This document shows positions 11,093-23,389 of a stretch of 64,000 bases of DNA, piece by piece. The notes below the pieces were generated by a model, which did no database searches, was not told the DNA's origin, and saw nothing but the letters and a program-made list of their open reading frames with translations. Position numbers and translations under genes: made by a program. The stretch comes from Pyronema omphalodes. Its lineage: Eukaryota > Ascomycota > Pezizomycetes > Pezizales > Pyronemataceae. The stretch covers positions 62,001 to 126,000 of the forward strand of contig JAJJXM010000083.1 in NCBI GenBank assembly GCA_024516155.1, written 5' to 3'. Numbering within the stretch: the first letter of the stretch is position 1; each line of letters begins with the position of its first letter.

Positions 11093-11605
11093 GTTTACGG
11101 GTCATATTCCCTCACAGATTGTGTTCGAACTTGTCTTTCATCTCGATTTCGGGTGCGCGACTGGTGTTTAGTTTGTTACGCTTTTCGTCAAAGGGCTTTT
11201 TGACTTCGGTGAGCTCGTTTTTCTTCTTTGCAAGGAACTGTATTGCAAGTTAGCTACTCTCCTGTGGTGTATGGAACTTACAGCTTCGGCCTCTGCTCCT
11301 GACCATGCTTTTCTGATGCTTTCTCCTCAAGCTTTTTGATATCCTCCTGAAGTCTCTGAAGCTCAGCCTCAGTGGCGGCAAAATCCTCCTTGGCAGCTTT
11401 CAACTGTTTTTCTGCTTGGAACCTGTTCAAAATCCTTTTTATATATCTCCTCCTACAGTGTGTCAAGCTTGTCCTTGATAAAACCTCAGTTGCTCAAATT
11501 CCTCTGAGAGCGGCTCCTCCAGCTTGGGAAATATTGTTTAATTGTGGTACTTTCCCAATGTAACATCTCTCAGTGTGCAGTATCTTCGACTGTATCTGCA
11601 GCATG
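11093..11605 (-). pseudogene. Broken two-exon coiled-coil gene, relative of the 32-36 kb repeat fragment
   Basis: Read on the minus strand, a charged helical protein can be followed from about 11530: LEEPLSEE, then EEIYK, AEKQ, KEDFAATEAELQRLQEDIKKLEEK. It is broken by a TAG at the codon where the 32-36 kb copies have TGT, and by a frame change just after it. A clean intron (GTAAGT...CTAAC...CAG, about 11238-11282) separates this from a second exon rich in K and E that ends at about 11093. The segment shares the word CATGCTGCAGATACAGTCG (11587-11605) and much of the following frame with both tandem units. The helical heptad character is evident, but no named family is recognised. It could be a decayed host gene whose fragment was captured by the repeat, or a decayed repeat copy. 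Confidence 0.5.
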
Positions 11606-12264
11606 CAGCCAAGGTCCCAGGTTTCGCAGCATGCGAGCGAGCCATAATGGTTTGTTCGATGCGTTCTACCGTTGACAGCTGAATTGCCTCACAAATTATA
11701 TTAAAGATGCGAAGTGGGTGACGATTGGAAGGGAGAATGGGGACCTTGGGGCCACCAGGCGACTCTGCAGCAAGGAGAAAAGTCGTTCAGGACGTGATTT
11801 CGTTGTTTTCGCATCGAATCTGTTCCGGTTGCCACGGTTACCGGTATTACCCTACCCCGATGCGTTCCAGTGTAGCAGTCAACCGGCACCATTATGATAA
11901 ACAGTCTATGTAAAAGCCGTCTAAATAGTCTACAAAAGACGTCATCACACCCTGTATTTCCGGCGCTATTCCCTTTGAGGTGAATATACGTTCAACGCTG
12001 CTTATAGTATTCTGACTGAACTGACTGAATGATTCCTTCCGCGGCGAAACACTCGGCTCCCGCATTCAGGTTTCGAACACGCTTCTGCCCAGCCAAACCT
12101 GTAGCACATTGCTTTGTCCTCCATGCATGACCTCCATCCGTATTTGAACCCTCTCTGCATTTGAGCTCCCAGCCACTATTCCATCATCCTTCTCGCCCAC
12201 CTCACCTTCATTCCATCTTTTCCATCTTTCTCCACTTCTTATTTTACATCGGCCCACAACAAAT
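11606..12264. other. Intergenic, upstream of the ISG12-like gene
   Basis: No gene seen. The last 130 bases before the ATG at 12265 are C/T-rich on the + strand, consistent with a promoter/5' UTR. Confidence 0.5.
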
Positions 12265-13041
12265 ATGTCCAACTCGAGCTCCAACTCGGTCGAAAAGCTC
12301 CCTCCTCACTTCCGTGAGCTCCGCACCAGCAACCCCGAAGAAATCATCAATGCATACATAGCCGCCAACCCAGGCCCTCTCACAGCCGCAATTAGGACTA
12401 CTTTGGATACCCTAGGCCACATTGATATCCGGCCAGTGATCAGGAAGATCATCGATACTCTTACTGATGCGGACTTTCGCGAGCAGTTTCTGGAGGCTAT
12501 CAAAGTCTGGATTGAAACTCATCCGTGGCATACCGGTTTCTTCGTCGTCGGGGTCGTGTTGTTAGCTAATCCACTGGCTATGGTTGGGTTTGGATCGTTG
12601 GGTCCGGTTGCCGGTAGAGATCCATGCTTTTCACCCCTGGCTTTGTCCGGGTCTCCTTGTCTGAGTAAAAATACTGATGTATATACAACAGGGTCAATCG
12701 CAGCCGCCTGGCAGTCCTCCATCGGCGGCTCAGTCGCAGCCGGTAGTGCGTTCGCAATACTTCAAAGCTTGGGTATGCTAGGATCCGTTTTGATTCCCGT
12801 TGTTGGTGCCGGAGTTGTTGGGGCTACAGCCGTTGCTGTGATTGCGGAGAACGAGGGAGTTAGGAATGCAGCGGTTGGGGCTGTAGTCGCTACTGGCGAA
12901 GTGGGACGTTGGGCGGGTGGTGAGTACGGAACTCCTGTGGAGAATTGGTGGAGAGGAGATTATGGAAAACCCGTAGAGAATTGGTGGAAAGGAGATTACG
13001 GAAATCCTGTTGGAGACTGGTGGGGAAGTCTTTGGAAGTGA
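12265..13041 (+). CDS. Interferon-inducible 6-16 / ISG12 (IFI6/IFI27)-type membrane protein
   Basis: Small membrane protein with the Gly/Ala-rich hydrophobic module known from animal IFI6/IFI27 (mitochondrial/ER, linked to apoptosis) and also found in fungi, where its role is poorly known. Exons are 12265-12613 and 12692-13041 (232 aa). The 78-nt intron (GTAGAG...ACAG, branch-like ACTGAT) is placed inside the module because its removal gives the uninterrupted family pattern GFGSLGPVAG then SIAAAWQSSIG and VAAGSAFAILQS. The domain spans about residues 91-165, with three hydrophobic segments. The first 90 residues are soluble and helical. The C-terminus carries almost three copies of a 12-residue unit, YGxPVENWWxGD. 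The intron is a multiple of three without stops, so intron retention would leave the frame open and insert 26 residues. No signal peptide is seen. Confidence 0.85.
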   Translation: MSNSSSNSVEKLPPHFRELRTSNPEEIINAYIAANPGPLTAAIRTTLDTLGHIDIRPVIRKIIDTLTDADFREQFLEAIKVWIETHPWHTGFFVVGVVLLANPLAMVGFGSLGPVAGRDPCFSPLALSGSPCLSKNTDVYTTGSIAAAWQSSIGGSVAAGSAFAILQSLGMLGSVLIPVVGAGVVGATAVAVIAENEGVRNAAVGAVVATGEVGRWAGGEYGTPVENWWRGDYGKPVENWWKGDYGNPVGDWWGSLWK

Positions 13042-16000
13042 TGATGGAAGGGAATTGTGATTTAATGTGTGTGGGGAAAAAAATGCGTACTTACCGTGCA
13101 AATGTTAAGGTAGCACTGCTTTCTAGATTGCCTTATGTCGAGTATGGTACCATGAAGTAGGTACCACTCGGGGTTACGTTTACATGAAGGTTTTTTTTCT
13201 CTCATTTGTTTTTTACTCTGCGCTTGGAGTGTTGCTTTTTGTAATGAGGTCGATATCATGGGTTCAGGAAGTTGGGGGGTCTCATCAGGTGGCTTGGATC
13301 TATGTATGTACCACACTACCAGTCGACGGATTATGCGTACAGTTCATTCAGTACTGGAAGGGAAAAAAGATAATAAAAATTACTTATCACTAGATGTAAT
13401 TTATGGGGGTAAACTTCTCCTGTTACCTCCTATCTATCTGTCTTACGCTTCCCTACTCAACTGTGAAACAGAATGGGTAGACAAGAGGAAATGACCAGTG
13501 AAGTGGGGAATAGGGGGAACGGGGAAAGTTTATACCCAACTCTAATCACTCTTTAAGCTGGATCAATACGTTATAACCGGAAGACACAGAACAGCATGAT
13601 CGATGACTTTGGGGGGATGGTTGGATTGGGTGTATAGCGCCCACGATCATCCTCACTTCACCTGAGATAATTCGTAATGTTGGGGGGGGGGGGGGGGGGT
13701 AGAAAAAGAAACGAGCCATGTGATAGCCGATTTTAACCATAATAATTAGGACATGTTTGTTGTTTCGTAGAATCATATGCGTAAAAGGTGGTTGTCTTGC
13801 TTGGAATAATGGAATCTGTGGTTGTATGAGGTGACAAGGCGCCGGAGTTACATGACCTGAGTGTAATTTCATAAGAGAGTGGTTGAGAGTGAGACTGCAA
13901 GTTTCGGCCACTTTTCCATCCGGTCTGGATGGAATGGAGGGTAGACGGGATGGCCCAAGAGAGCGAGGTGGTGGAATATATATAAACATCATAGGGAGAG
14001 ATTTGCTAAGCTGGATATGTATGGTTCTGGAGACGTAGGTGGGTAAAAATCAAAATAGTGTGAGAGAGGTCATTGAGAAGAATGATCCACCCAACGTGCA
14101 TGGGCCTTTTAGGACTCTCGGCGCATTATTGAACGAATGAACCCACTCAATGTCGACCTTTTTCACCATGGTGAGACGAAGACTTGATTCAGAGAATACA
14201 CCACGATGGAAAACAGCTTCGGGAAAAATTATGGGGTTCAAAATTTAACTTGAAGGCGGATTTTTGCAACCATAAACTCCAGACCACCTGCCACCAAACA
14301 GTAATCTCGAGTGATACCCCATGACTTTCCTCCCCTCCACCCGAAATCCATAAACCTCACTCGCTGCTTAGTAAGTAACCATGAATCCTTTAAAATATGT
14401 CTATTTTTCAACCTTTAACAATAAAATACTATATCTCGACCATGTACCTCGAGCACATAAGTTTTTCGCAGCATAGGTGCCATGTGGAATGAGAGTATAC
14501 AAATTTTCAATTGTTAACCAAAACAAAAAGGCAATATTTCACATCCGAAACTATTCGAAAGTATGTATCGAAACTATGGTGATTACCGAGATCCACCTCC
14601 GCAGTTAAATCTTGTGCCGTGAGCCGGAGTCGTAGGATCGCCTCGGGAAGTGTGGTACCGAAAAAAAAAATAACTTAAACGAACGGTAATCATACTCGCT
14701 AATCACGGGCTCACAGTGTTACAACTTGTACATGCTACCTTGTGCTATGGAGATGTTTATCGGAATCTCAAAGTATATATTATGTAAAATCTCGACAATG
14801 TGTATGGGTCCTTAGTGCTTATTATTAAGCGAAAGAAATATTCGGCGACTGTTTGGTGTAGTGTATATACCATTGATGGATCTGCGGACCCATGTATCTT
14901 CGGACATCGTCGGATTTCATCGAACTTCCTCGGACTGTATCTACATAGCTGAATGAGCTTATAAAATCTATAAAGTCTAGACACTCCTACAGACGAGACA
15001 TTCATAAAGGCGAGACACAGTGGTGTTAGGTCGGTAAATAGGTAAGTAATTTCTGAAGTTAACTTCTCCATAGTCTGATTAACAGTTATTTCCACAGAAC
15101 TCCACAGAAATCCACAAATTTGATATGTACCCCACTTAGGGCCCTTAGTCACATTCTCCTAGAAACTGGCTCCATACTATGGTTTAGTATCTAGCCTCGG
15201 TGCTGACTAGTTATTCAGCCCCCGCAGTGTGCACTGTGGCTTGATATAGTGGGGCTGATGGTCTTGATGGGCTGATGGTTTGACGAGAGAAAAAAGCTCC
15301 CCGAAAATCCTCGCCTCGATACACGATAACACCGACCAAGAGGTAGGAGCCGAGAGCCCGCTCCAACAGACCGGACCCGAGAAAAAAGGCGCTGGCTGGA
15401 ATCTGGATAGATAGATTCACTTTGCCTTACCTCACAAAAAACAGAAAAAAGAAAAACAGGGCAGTAGGACAACAACCGATACCAGATCAGCCGAATTCCC
15501 CACTTGCAGCCCCACTTCCAAAGTGCAAAGCTTGAAACTACTTGTTCGGAGCTCCCGATAGTCGGTGGGTTTGGTGCATAGTTACGCGAAAAAACTGTAA
15601 ATAGGCGCGAATTTATGCCACTCGAGCCTCTTGTGTGGCTTTGGCTGGACTGTGATGTACAACGCCACTGCCTGATTGCTTGCTTGATTGCTTGCGGCAA
15701 GCCACAGATACTATTACCATGTTTACTTCCTTACCTATTTGTACTAAATATGTTTTCGCTAAGGTTTCTTGGAATTTAGAAAGAGTTTACATATCACGGG
15801 AATTATTTTCGCGTCGTCGTCGGTTCGCGCTCCAGAAACTACGGAACTGGCCCCGCGATACAATTGGCTCCCATGGATTATTAGCCCAGCGGAATAGGCC
15901 AAGTCACCTTGGTACGGTGGTACATACCACCATAACAGTCCCGAAACCCTGGTATGCATCCCCCCTCGGAAATAAGGTTTCTGTGCATCTGCATCGATGT

Positions 16001-18295
16001 GCGGGCCATTCTGTTCACCGGTGTAGGGAGTAGGGAGGAAAGTGGAGCTGTGCTTCTACATACAGTACATACGGTTCAAAGTCAGCTGTTTTGAAGCTCC
16101 GCAGTTTCTTGTGTGTAGTGTGTAGCGGACTTGACTCCTCCTCCTCCTGTGTTGTGGATCCTGGGTTGGGTTGTAGATAAAGGAGAGACGCGAGTAGATC
16201 AGGGTCTGCGACTCTGCGGAATACTGGAGAGATCAAAGCAACCTTGGCATTGTTTTCTTCTGGATACTTCACCTGCGGAATTCCATGGTATTATGACAAA
16301 TCCCGATGGGGTTTGAGAATTGGTTTACATAATGGTGATTTTTGGCTTTTTATTGAAATTGGCTATTGTACGAATAAAACCCGCAAAAAGTCGTTCGATA
16401 ATATGTAGACACATTTGGCAAATTAAAGAGGTTGACTTTCGTTCCCCATTTCCAGGCTTAGATGAAGTACTTCGCATGAAACGGATAGGTGGTTGTTGAA
16501 ATGCAGAGAGGAGCAAAGGAGCAATAGCGAAATCGGCATCTTTCTGTCTTCTAGCAGGAGCAAAGAGTCGAGATGCAGCAGACCCTGAGAACATACTTAA
16601 GCCGAGCCCGGGAAACAGGAACTTATACCAACCCCATTTCAGTATGCGAAAGGTGTCCAGAGTATGTCCGCCATCGATGGCCTTGCGAGTTCTGAATTCG
16701 AAGCGTTGTACCACCATGAGATTTGTGTGGCGTCCACCAATTCGACGCTAGACCGATAGGTATCCCTACCGGAATTATATCGGCTTCCTTTCGCTATGAC
16801 ATTGCGAACGGTTCGCTTGATGTCGGTGCCCTCGAATCTCATCATCGCAGAGTCCGTGTTTTCTACAGTAACACAGTACGTACATAGCATGCAACATAAC
16901 TGGCGTCGTGGGGTTGAATGGAACTTGTCTATTCTCGGCCAATAATAGCGAGAGTCGTCGCCGTACTCGAAACGGCGCGGAATAGCTTCCTGTCAAAAGT
17001 AGCCGGGCTCCTGATGGCCTTCTAAAGCTGATCTTTTTTTTCCTGGTATCCGTCGTTCGGCAACACCCTATATGGTGCACCATAAAGGTGCCATTTGTAG
17101 CATTTGGAGGTACAGGCGGCCGTGTAGTTCGGCTTTAGCTAATCCCGTATATTAGAGTGCAATCGTATGTTGGAGCTTACGTCTCGGCGTGGGGGAAACC
17201 CTGAAAGTCCAAAAGATATCGATCTATATAGCTTCGAAATTTGTTTCTAGAGTTCTTGGGATTTTTCTACAGTATGTAAACGTTAGCTGGCGATTTCTTA
17301 GATTCTTCACGCTTGAGAAGAAACGCTTGAGCCATCCCAAGGAACTTAAAATGTGGCAAATTTTATCACGGAGCAGTTTCAAATATATCTGGCTTTATCT
17401 TGCATGTCTTCGTGGGGGGTTCACCCGGACTCATGTCTTTGGGTCTTTCTATATCCGAAGAATGTCTTAAATGGAAACTTCCATAGCCTTGTGTAACATT
17501 ATGCGCCTTGTCAAGACAATCAGCCTTGTTTTCGTTAGCCTTGTGATATCTTTAGCCTCGTCAGGACTCAGTTCGCGCCTCGTTATCCCCTTAGCCTTGC
17601 CGCTGCCTTCAAGTTCTAAAGTAACCGAACATAATGACAGCAGGGCGTATATAGTAAGTGGAGACCGGTCTGTGGAGATAGGCGTGTGATCTTTTTAGCT
17701 TGTATTCTGTAGCTGCAGCTTCGTTATCCGTTAGACACCACAGCATATTTGAGATGTCAGTCAACAATATGGAGTACATACGTAAGATACCGTTAGGAGA
17801 CTGTAGTTCTCGCCGCTTCATTATTCTGCCGATATTCCGATTCATTTGAGCACCCATATTGGGGAATAACTTCAAGGGTTCGACAATTTGTGTCTATCCA
17901 CGGGGAATGGGGATATAAAGCTAGGTCGGGCAGCAGGAGAAGCAGGATCATATCCAATTTTTGCGGGATGTTCCTGATTTTCACCTGATTTACTGTCAAC
18001 TCTTGTTTGACAGATGATCGCTCGGTACTTGCAACCTCATTATGGCACAAGATTTACCCATTGAGCTCCGGTGTTCACGTTACACAGAGCCCTGAACCCT
18101 CATGTCATCCGATATGACCCTATCTTGATAACTTATACTCTAGAGCCCCTGTCCATCTTCATCAACAAATCCGATGAAGGACATTTGCGTTTACACGTGG
18201 AATTCACCGGGTGAGGAAATTAACTCACTTTCAGATGAGTATTTCAATTGTCAATATTGATATTCATATTGTACTATAGCAGTCATTCATAACAA
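13042..18295. other. Long intergenic stretch
   Basis: No gene that I can support over about 5.2 kb. It contains a G18 run (13682-13699) and AT-rich DNA with scattered stops. Minus-strand frames at 15215-15700 and 16325-17083 are long but lack domains and sensible amino-acid composition. There are several short direct repeats of GGTAC(C/A), for example 13147-13165 and 15910-15930. Confidence 0.5.
13682..13699 (+). repeat. G18 homopolymer
   Basis: Uninterrupted run of 18 G in intergenic DNA. Confidence 0.9.
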
Positions 18296-18301
18296 GCGCT
18301 A

Positions 18302-18332
<31 letters not shown>

Positions 18333-18397
18333 TCAATTCGGTCCTATCCATATCCGGGGTAATCTGAAGGTCACCCGTTCAATCCGGGTTTGGCGCA
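18296..18397 (+). tRNA. tRNA-Phe(GAA) with intron
   Basis: A full cloverleaf can be folded. The acceptor stem is GCGCTAA with TTGGCGC (18296-18302 / 18390-18396, one G-T pair). The D arm is GCTC...GAGC (18305-18320), and the anticodon stem is TCAGA/TCTGA (18322-18326 / 18363-18367). Anticodon GAA is at 18329-18331, and the T arm is ACCCG-TTCAATC-CGGGT. A 29-nt intron (18333-18361) follows position 37, the canonical nuclear site, and the discriminator base is A. A T5 run at 18403-18407 would terminate RNA polymerase III. Confidence 0.93.
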
Positions 18398-18402
18398 TAT
18401 CA

Positions 18403-18407
18403 TTTTT
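18403..18407 (+). terminator. Pol III terminator of tRNA-Phe
   Basis: Run of five T, six bases after the discriminator base. Confidence 0.7.
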
Positions 18408-21400
18408 GGTCGCTGATTTCCTGCGATCTGATCTTGCACCGGACCGCATTTTTTTCGGCCCGGGTTCTTGTCCCGTGTACGGCTAGGAGATAGCTAGTAT
18501 ATTAGCCCTTCCCCACCGATAAAACAGCGCACGGCAGTGTGATTTCGACGGTGGGGTAAATTGATTGGTCCAAGAAGGAATTTGTTCAAGTCATCCAAAG
18601 AGGATATCCATTATGCTTCTTGGCGGCAGAAGCGCACACTTATGTAAAGGAACGGTGTATAAAAACGTGGTTGCGGGTCCTCATATGCGTCCGAAGGAAG
18701 AGTCCACTCTGCATACCATACGGAATCTGTTTACACTCCTTTCATCCGTCGGTGGAGATGCTCTGCGGCGTTACAATACCGGTCCATGCTAACAATCCAT
18801 TTTTTTTTGACGTTGAGCACTCACTCACTTTGGGTGTTTCGGAAAACCGCTAACCGGAGCCCGATATAATAGCGTACCGCTGATCCTTGGGACTCGGATG
18901 TTGAATGCGGCCGGCTCATACCGAGTCTATGCCAGCATATTGTGGTGTACTGGCCGTTTGAAAGTGGGTTTTTCAGTGAGCGGGATTTTTCACGAATTGG
19001 GGTTGGTCGCACGGATAGACCCCACAGGTCGCGTTTATCTAGATCCTAATCCTGAGCTGATGTATGGTTTGTTTTTTGAGTTTGGTCTAAGACCCCAGTA
19101 TAACTTTATATACGACAAAATAAGGTTTCTTGATTGTTTTCTTTACTGTAACTTGACGGATTTACTGGGAGGGATTCTGTCTCGCGAGAATGAAGTCTAA
19201 TTCCCTCGAAACATCGGTGAGCTTCTGACAAGGTGCGCACCATCCCCGCATATGTATCCTTGAAGGAGTTTCCCCGGTAGTACGGACTTCAGACTCCTCC
19301 TCCACCTACGGCCCATGGGAACTTCAGGTGTTGATGCAGTTCTTTGTAGCTTCAACAAGGGATATCAGAAGTCCGAATATCACGGAGGAAAGGACAGAGC
19401 CTAGAACCTAGGATACGAAAGCGAAGATATGATGATGATTTGTAACCCATTAGGATGTCTCAGTTCATCCGTCCTGCACAATCTATCACCCCAGGTTCGG
19501 AAATGCTCATTTTGGAAGGAAGTTGTATTGTATAGAGATGTCATAAGGGAATGGAGATTCATTGATAGTTTCGGTGCCGAAAATAAGATTTGACGCCTTA
19601 TTCGGCGGCCGAAAAATGATATATCCAGCTTTTAGGATTTGCCCGGCATGTTTACATGGTCAAAAATTAGGCGAGTGACCGCAACCGGAATTCTCGCCGG
19701 AAAAATGCAGGCAAGGCATATATCTGCAGAGTGAAGCTCGTATAGAGTCGGCTTTTAGGCTTTTTTGTGTTCCTGATCTACAGTATTTTTGTGATCTCTC
19801 TCGCTATCCTCCACATATAACATTCTGTCGCTATATCTCGGTATATTCTCGATATTAAAGAAGATCTTAAGTTGCTGAAGAACCCGGACCTTCTGCTTTA
19901 TATTATCATTATAGTTAAGTTAACTAGAGTGATCATGTTGATCAGGGGCAAGTTTGTGAAGAAGAATGTACGTAAGTCACTACGCCATGCAAGTTCCCCA
20001 GATAGGGGCCGATATACAGTATGATCAAAACAAGGAAAAAAAGCGAACAAAACACAAGTTAAACGCATCGAAAGGCTCTCCTGCATTCAGAATTTACCCG
20101 GAGAGGTAATAGATGTACTTTTTTTTTCTTTTATTTCTTACTGTGATGGAAGGCGCGGCGCTAGTTTTTCTAAGTTGTGTGCGGCCGTTGCCGTGCCGAC
20201 GCTCCCTTTCTATCTCCGTTCCAGGAATGAATGATTATAATGCCCACCGATCTCGTGAATATGATTTTTATGTATGCCCTGCAGGGGCTGGGGGCTGTAG
20301 CTGAGCCACAGCGGAAACACCCGAGCCGCATGGAGCTGCAACAATGTCTGAGAAAACACAATAAATACAATATATATAAACAAATAAAAAGTCCGAAAAA
20401 TCGCACGTATACCGTTATTATTCGGACCGCGATAAGCAAAAAAAAAAAAAAAAAAAAGAATTCCCACCATAAATTGAAAAGTTTGGAGATGCAAATGTGC
20501 CCCCCACACGTTTCCAAGAGGTAGAACCGCGGTTTGGCACAACGACTATGGCGGTATCTGAACTGTATCGGTAGTTTGAAGCTATCAAAAATTCCCGGTG
20601 CATTACCCGAGTCTCTGGGATCAGCTGTGCTGTGACAGCCGTTAGAGTGACATGGGTTGGAATGATTGCGCTATGACCAGGTGAACTCTAGTAAAGAAAG
20701 TGGAGACCTTCACGTCCGTACCCTTCACCCTTTTTCGGTTTCTTCATTACAAAGTTAACAGTTACCCCCTTTCTGGGGTATGGGAGAAGTATCCTCCATG
20801 AAAGTTGACGGTTGGTAAGGGCTCCTGTCGTAAGACGCCTGGACTTTAGGTGAACAGGTCGTTTTCAGATTGACATCCAGATATCGTTACTTAGGGTTAA
20901 CTATTCAACAAGTTCGGTCCTTGACGGCCCCCAAATCGACTAGAAACTGCACTGCATAGATCGATGGTAACCGGTGTATGTAGGAGAATACTTAAAATTA
21001 GCTGCGGCATCTAATGCAACGACCAGAACTAAAGTTTGGTATTTTCAAGCCTGTTTGGAAGGTGATTCATAACTTACCTTCCAGATAGTATTAACAATTT
21101 CTCTACAGATGTCTCTCAGCGGCGATGTTGAGACCAGACCTAAAATCAAATGGTATCCTCAACCAAACTACGTAAGTGAAATGTCAGTTTGAATTTAGAG
21201 TATCCGAACGGGTTTCAAACCTCAATGTTTCAAATGGTTGAACCACATGGCCAATGCAGCAATTGCCATCTCATGTACACAGCTTAATCCTCGTAATTGA
21301 AACAAATCCTCCGCGTGCTAATGCAACAACCAGGATGAACGGCAATATAGAGTACATACGTATTTCTGCGTTCTCAGATGGCCGGAAGTTTCCTGTATTT

Positions 21401-21882
21401 TGTGTGCGAGTTGCTCCACTTGGAAGGAAGCCACTATGATACCTTGGGTTGTACCGCCTTTGCGCTAGTTCCACCAGGCTTGCGTTTCCCAATTAATTCG
21501 TCTGGATGCGAGCAAGGCTTCAACGGCAAGCATTCAGGTCCAAACACACGCTCCTCTCAGGCTTTTGCCGTGTCGCCTCCTTTCCAGTACTTTCGCCTCA
21601 CCCCGCTTCTGCCTGTCAGCAGTCTGACTAGAAGTTAGCCTATCTGAATATTCTATGTCAAGCTTTCGGTTCGAGTGACTTAATGCAAGATGCGACTAAA
21701 GAACCTGTCATCTAAATCCATTTTAAAATGGTAGTTTATACGGCCGTGCTGGCGCCGTCGGGCTGAGCGGGGCAGTAGTAACGTCGGATCCCCTACCACT
21801 CGGTATCCACAGGTCCTGTTAAGAACAAGATAGGGCGTGCATTAGCCACAATAGATTTTTTTACGTTTGACGTTTTTATTTT

Positions 21883-21890
21883 TATATAAG
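21883..21890 (+). promoter_or_regulatory. Putative TATA box of the rhodopsin-domain gene
   Basis: TATATAAG, 238 bases upstream of the ATG at 22128, which would leave a 5' UTR of about 200 nt. Confidence 0.3.
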
Positions 21891-22127
21891 AGGGCCGGTA
21901 TTCCGCATAGCCACCCCACTGTATCAGACGGAAAATTCCAGATCAACTTCTAGAGCAACACCCATCAACCTACTTAGTACTCTCACTTCGGGTTCTGAGC
22001 TCAGCACAACGTCTTTCCAAACAGTCGACTTTTCGAATATACAATACTCAGCATCCGGAGCAACAACTAATCACGCCCATCGTCGAGTTCAAAAGTTGCG
22101 GATCTTAGGTTAACAAACAACGCCGAA

Positions 22128-23389
22128 ATGGCCCTTAACGGTACAATCGTCTGTATCGTCAAATTGACAACAGATTTTGCAGCAATCTTGTGCTGTGTTT
22201 TGAGATGGTATATTTTGCGGAAACAAACACGACAAACTCTTGGATCCCGACTTTCACACGCTCTCTTCGCCCTTTCCATTTTGTTTGAAATTGCTGCAAC
22301 AATTCAATCGAGTACGGTTCTTTTGGACGGAGATGCATACATCAAGAAGCATGGACTTGAGGCTGGTCAGATGTACTTGCTCAACGAGCAGGTGTTGAAG
22401 GTCCGTTATTAGGAATTTTACCATTGGAATTGGGAGCTTGAAGAAACTAACATACCATTTCTAGGTCACTTTCTTCGCTCATTTGATGTACTATTTGGCA
22501 GAGTGTGTTTTGAAGGCAGCTTACCTTGCCTTCTACGCGGATCTCTACTCCAGAATTCAGACCAAGCGCAGAATTGCTATCTGGATCGCCACCTTTATCT
22601 GGGCAACCTCATACTTGGCGGCACTTCTTCTCATCTTCACCTTCTGTCTTCCCTTCGAGCAGAACTGGCGTCCTGATGGAAAGAACCCCCACTGCCCTGT
22701 TCTTTTCAACGTCCCTGCTTTCTTCGTCTTGGCTGGTGCCAACATTCTTTCTGATATCGCAAGTAAGTTTCAACTTCGAATCCTTCTAAACCAAAAACAT
22801 GACGCTAACCGTCATTATAGTTCTTGTCGTTCCCCTTCTCATTATCGGAGCCATGCGCCTTGGACGTAACGAAAAGAACGCCTTGTTCCTAGTCTTCAGT
22901 ATCGGTATGATGTCTATTGCTGCATCCGTCATTCGTGCCGGAGTTGTCGGACAGCGTTTCGTTACCGCCAACCACACTTGGGACACCGTCTGGGTTTGGA
23001 TGTTGTGGTCTCACGCCGAGATGTTCTTCGGTGTTATTGCTTTCACTCTACCTTCTTTCCGTTACATCTTGTTGCGTGGTATGAACAAGATGCAGGCTAC
23101 TACACAGAAACTTGGATACGGTTCCAAGGTTTCTACCAACCGCTCCGGACGCAACAAGTCTCAGAAGCTTCCGGATGAGTCTATTGACATGGACACTACC
23201 ACTACTACCAGCTTGAAGGGTCATGCAGACCGTGAGGGGGTACTTGTCCAGACCACTGTCACCTTGAAGGAGGAGTCGAGGGCATACCAGCTTGCCAGTG
23301 AGAGCCAGACGAATTTGACGGCGGTTGAGGATGCGAGGCAAAGAGCGGTGCCGTACGAGTGGAGAATAGACTCTGAGCGCCAGCAGTAA
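22128..23389 (+). CDS. Rhodopsin-domain seven-helix integral membrane protein (Pth11/SAT4-type)
   Basis: Polytopic plasma-membrane protein of the fungal rhodopsin-domain group, which includes putative GPCR-like sensors. Exons are 22128-22400, 22465-22762 and 22821-23389 (379 aa). The introns of 64 and 58 nt have AACTAAC and GCTAACC branch sites and leave a smooth frame. About seven hydrophobic helices span residues 5-270. Typical features are the aromatic MYYLAECVLKAAYLAFYADLY in helix 3 and the following loop, a long extracellular loop with paired Cys (CLPFEQNW and HCPVLFNVPAFF), and the W/H/M-rich last helix (WVWMLWSHAEMFFGVIAF). No CFEM domain precedes it, unlike classical Pth11. The 110-residue tail is Ser/Thr/Lys-rich and cytosolic by topology. 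Ligand and G-protein coupling cannot be inferred. Confidence 0.85.

Larger units (their letters stand above)
18398..22127. other. Intergenic between tRNA-Phe and the rhodopsin-domain gene
   Basis: No gene that I can support. It holds A/T homopolymers (A19 near 20429) and AT-rich sequence. A TATA-like motif at 21883-21890 lies 238 bases before the next ATG. Confidence 0.5.

Noticed and set aside
15215..15700. 161-codon minus-strand frame
   Set aside because: Ser/Arg-rich chance translation; no family features or splice structure.
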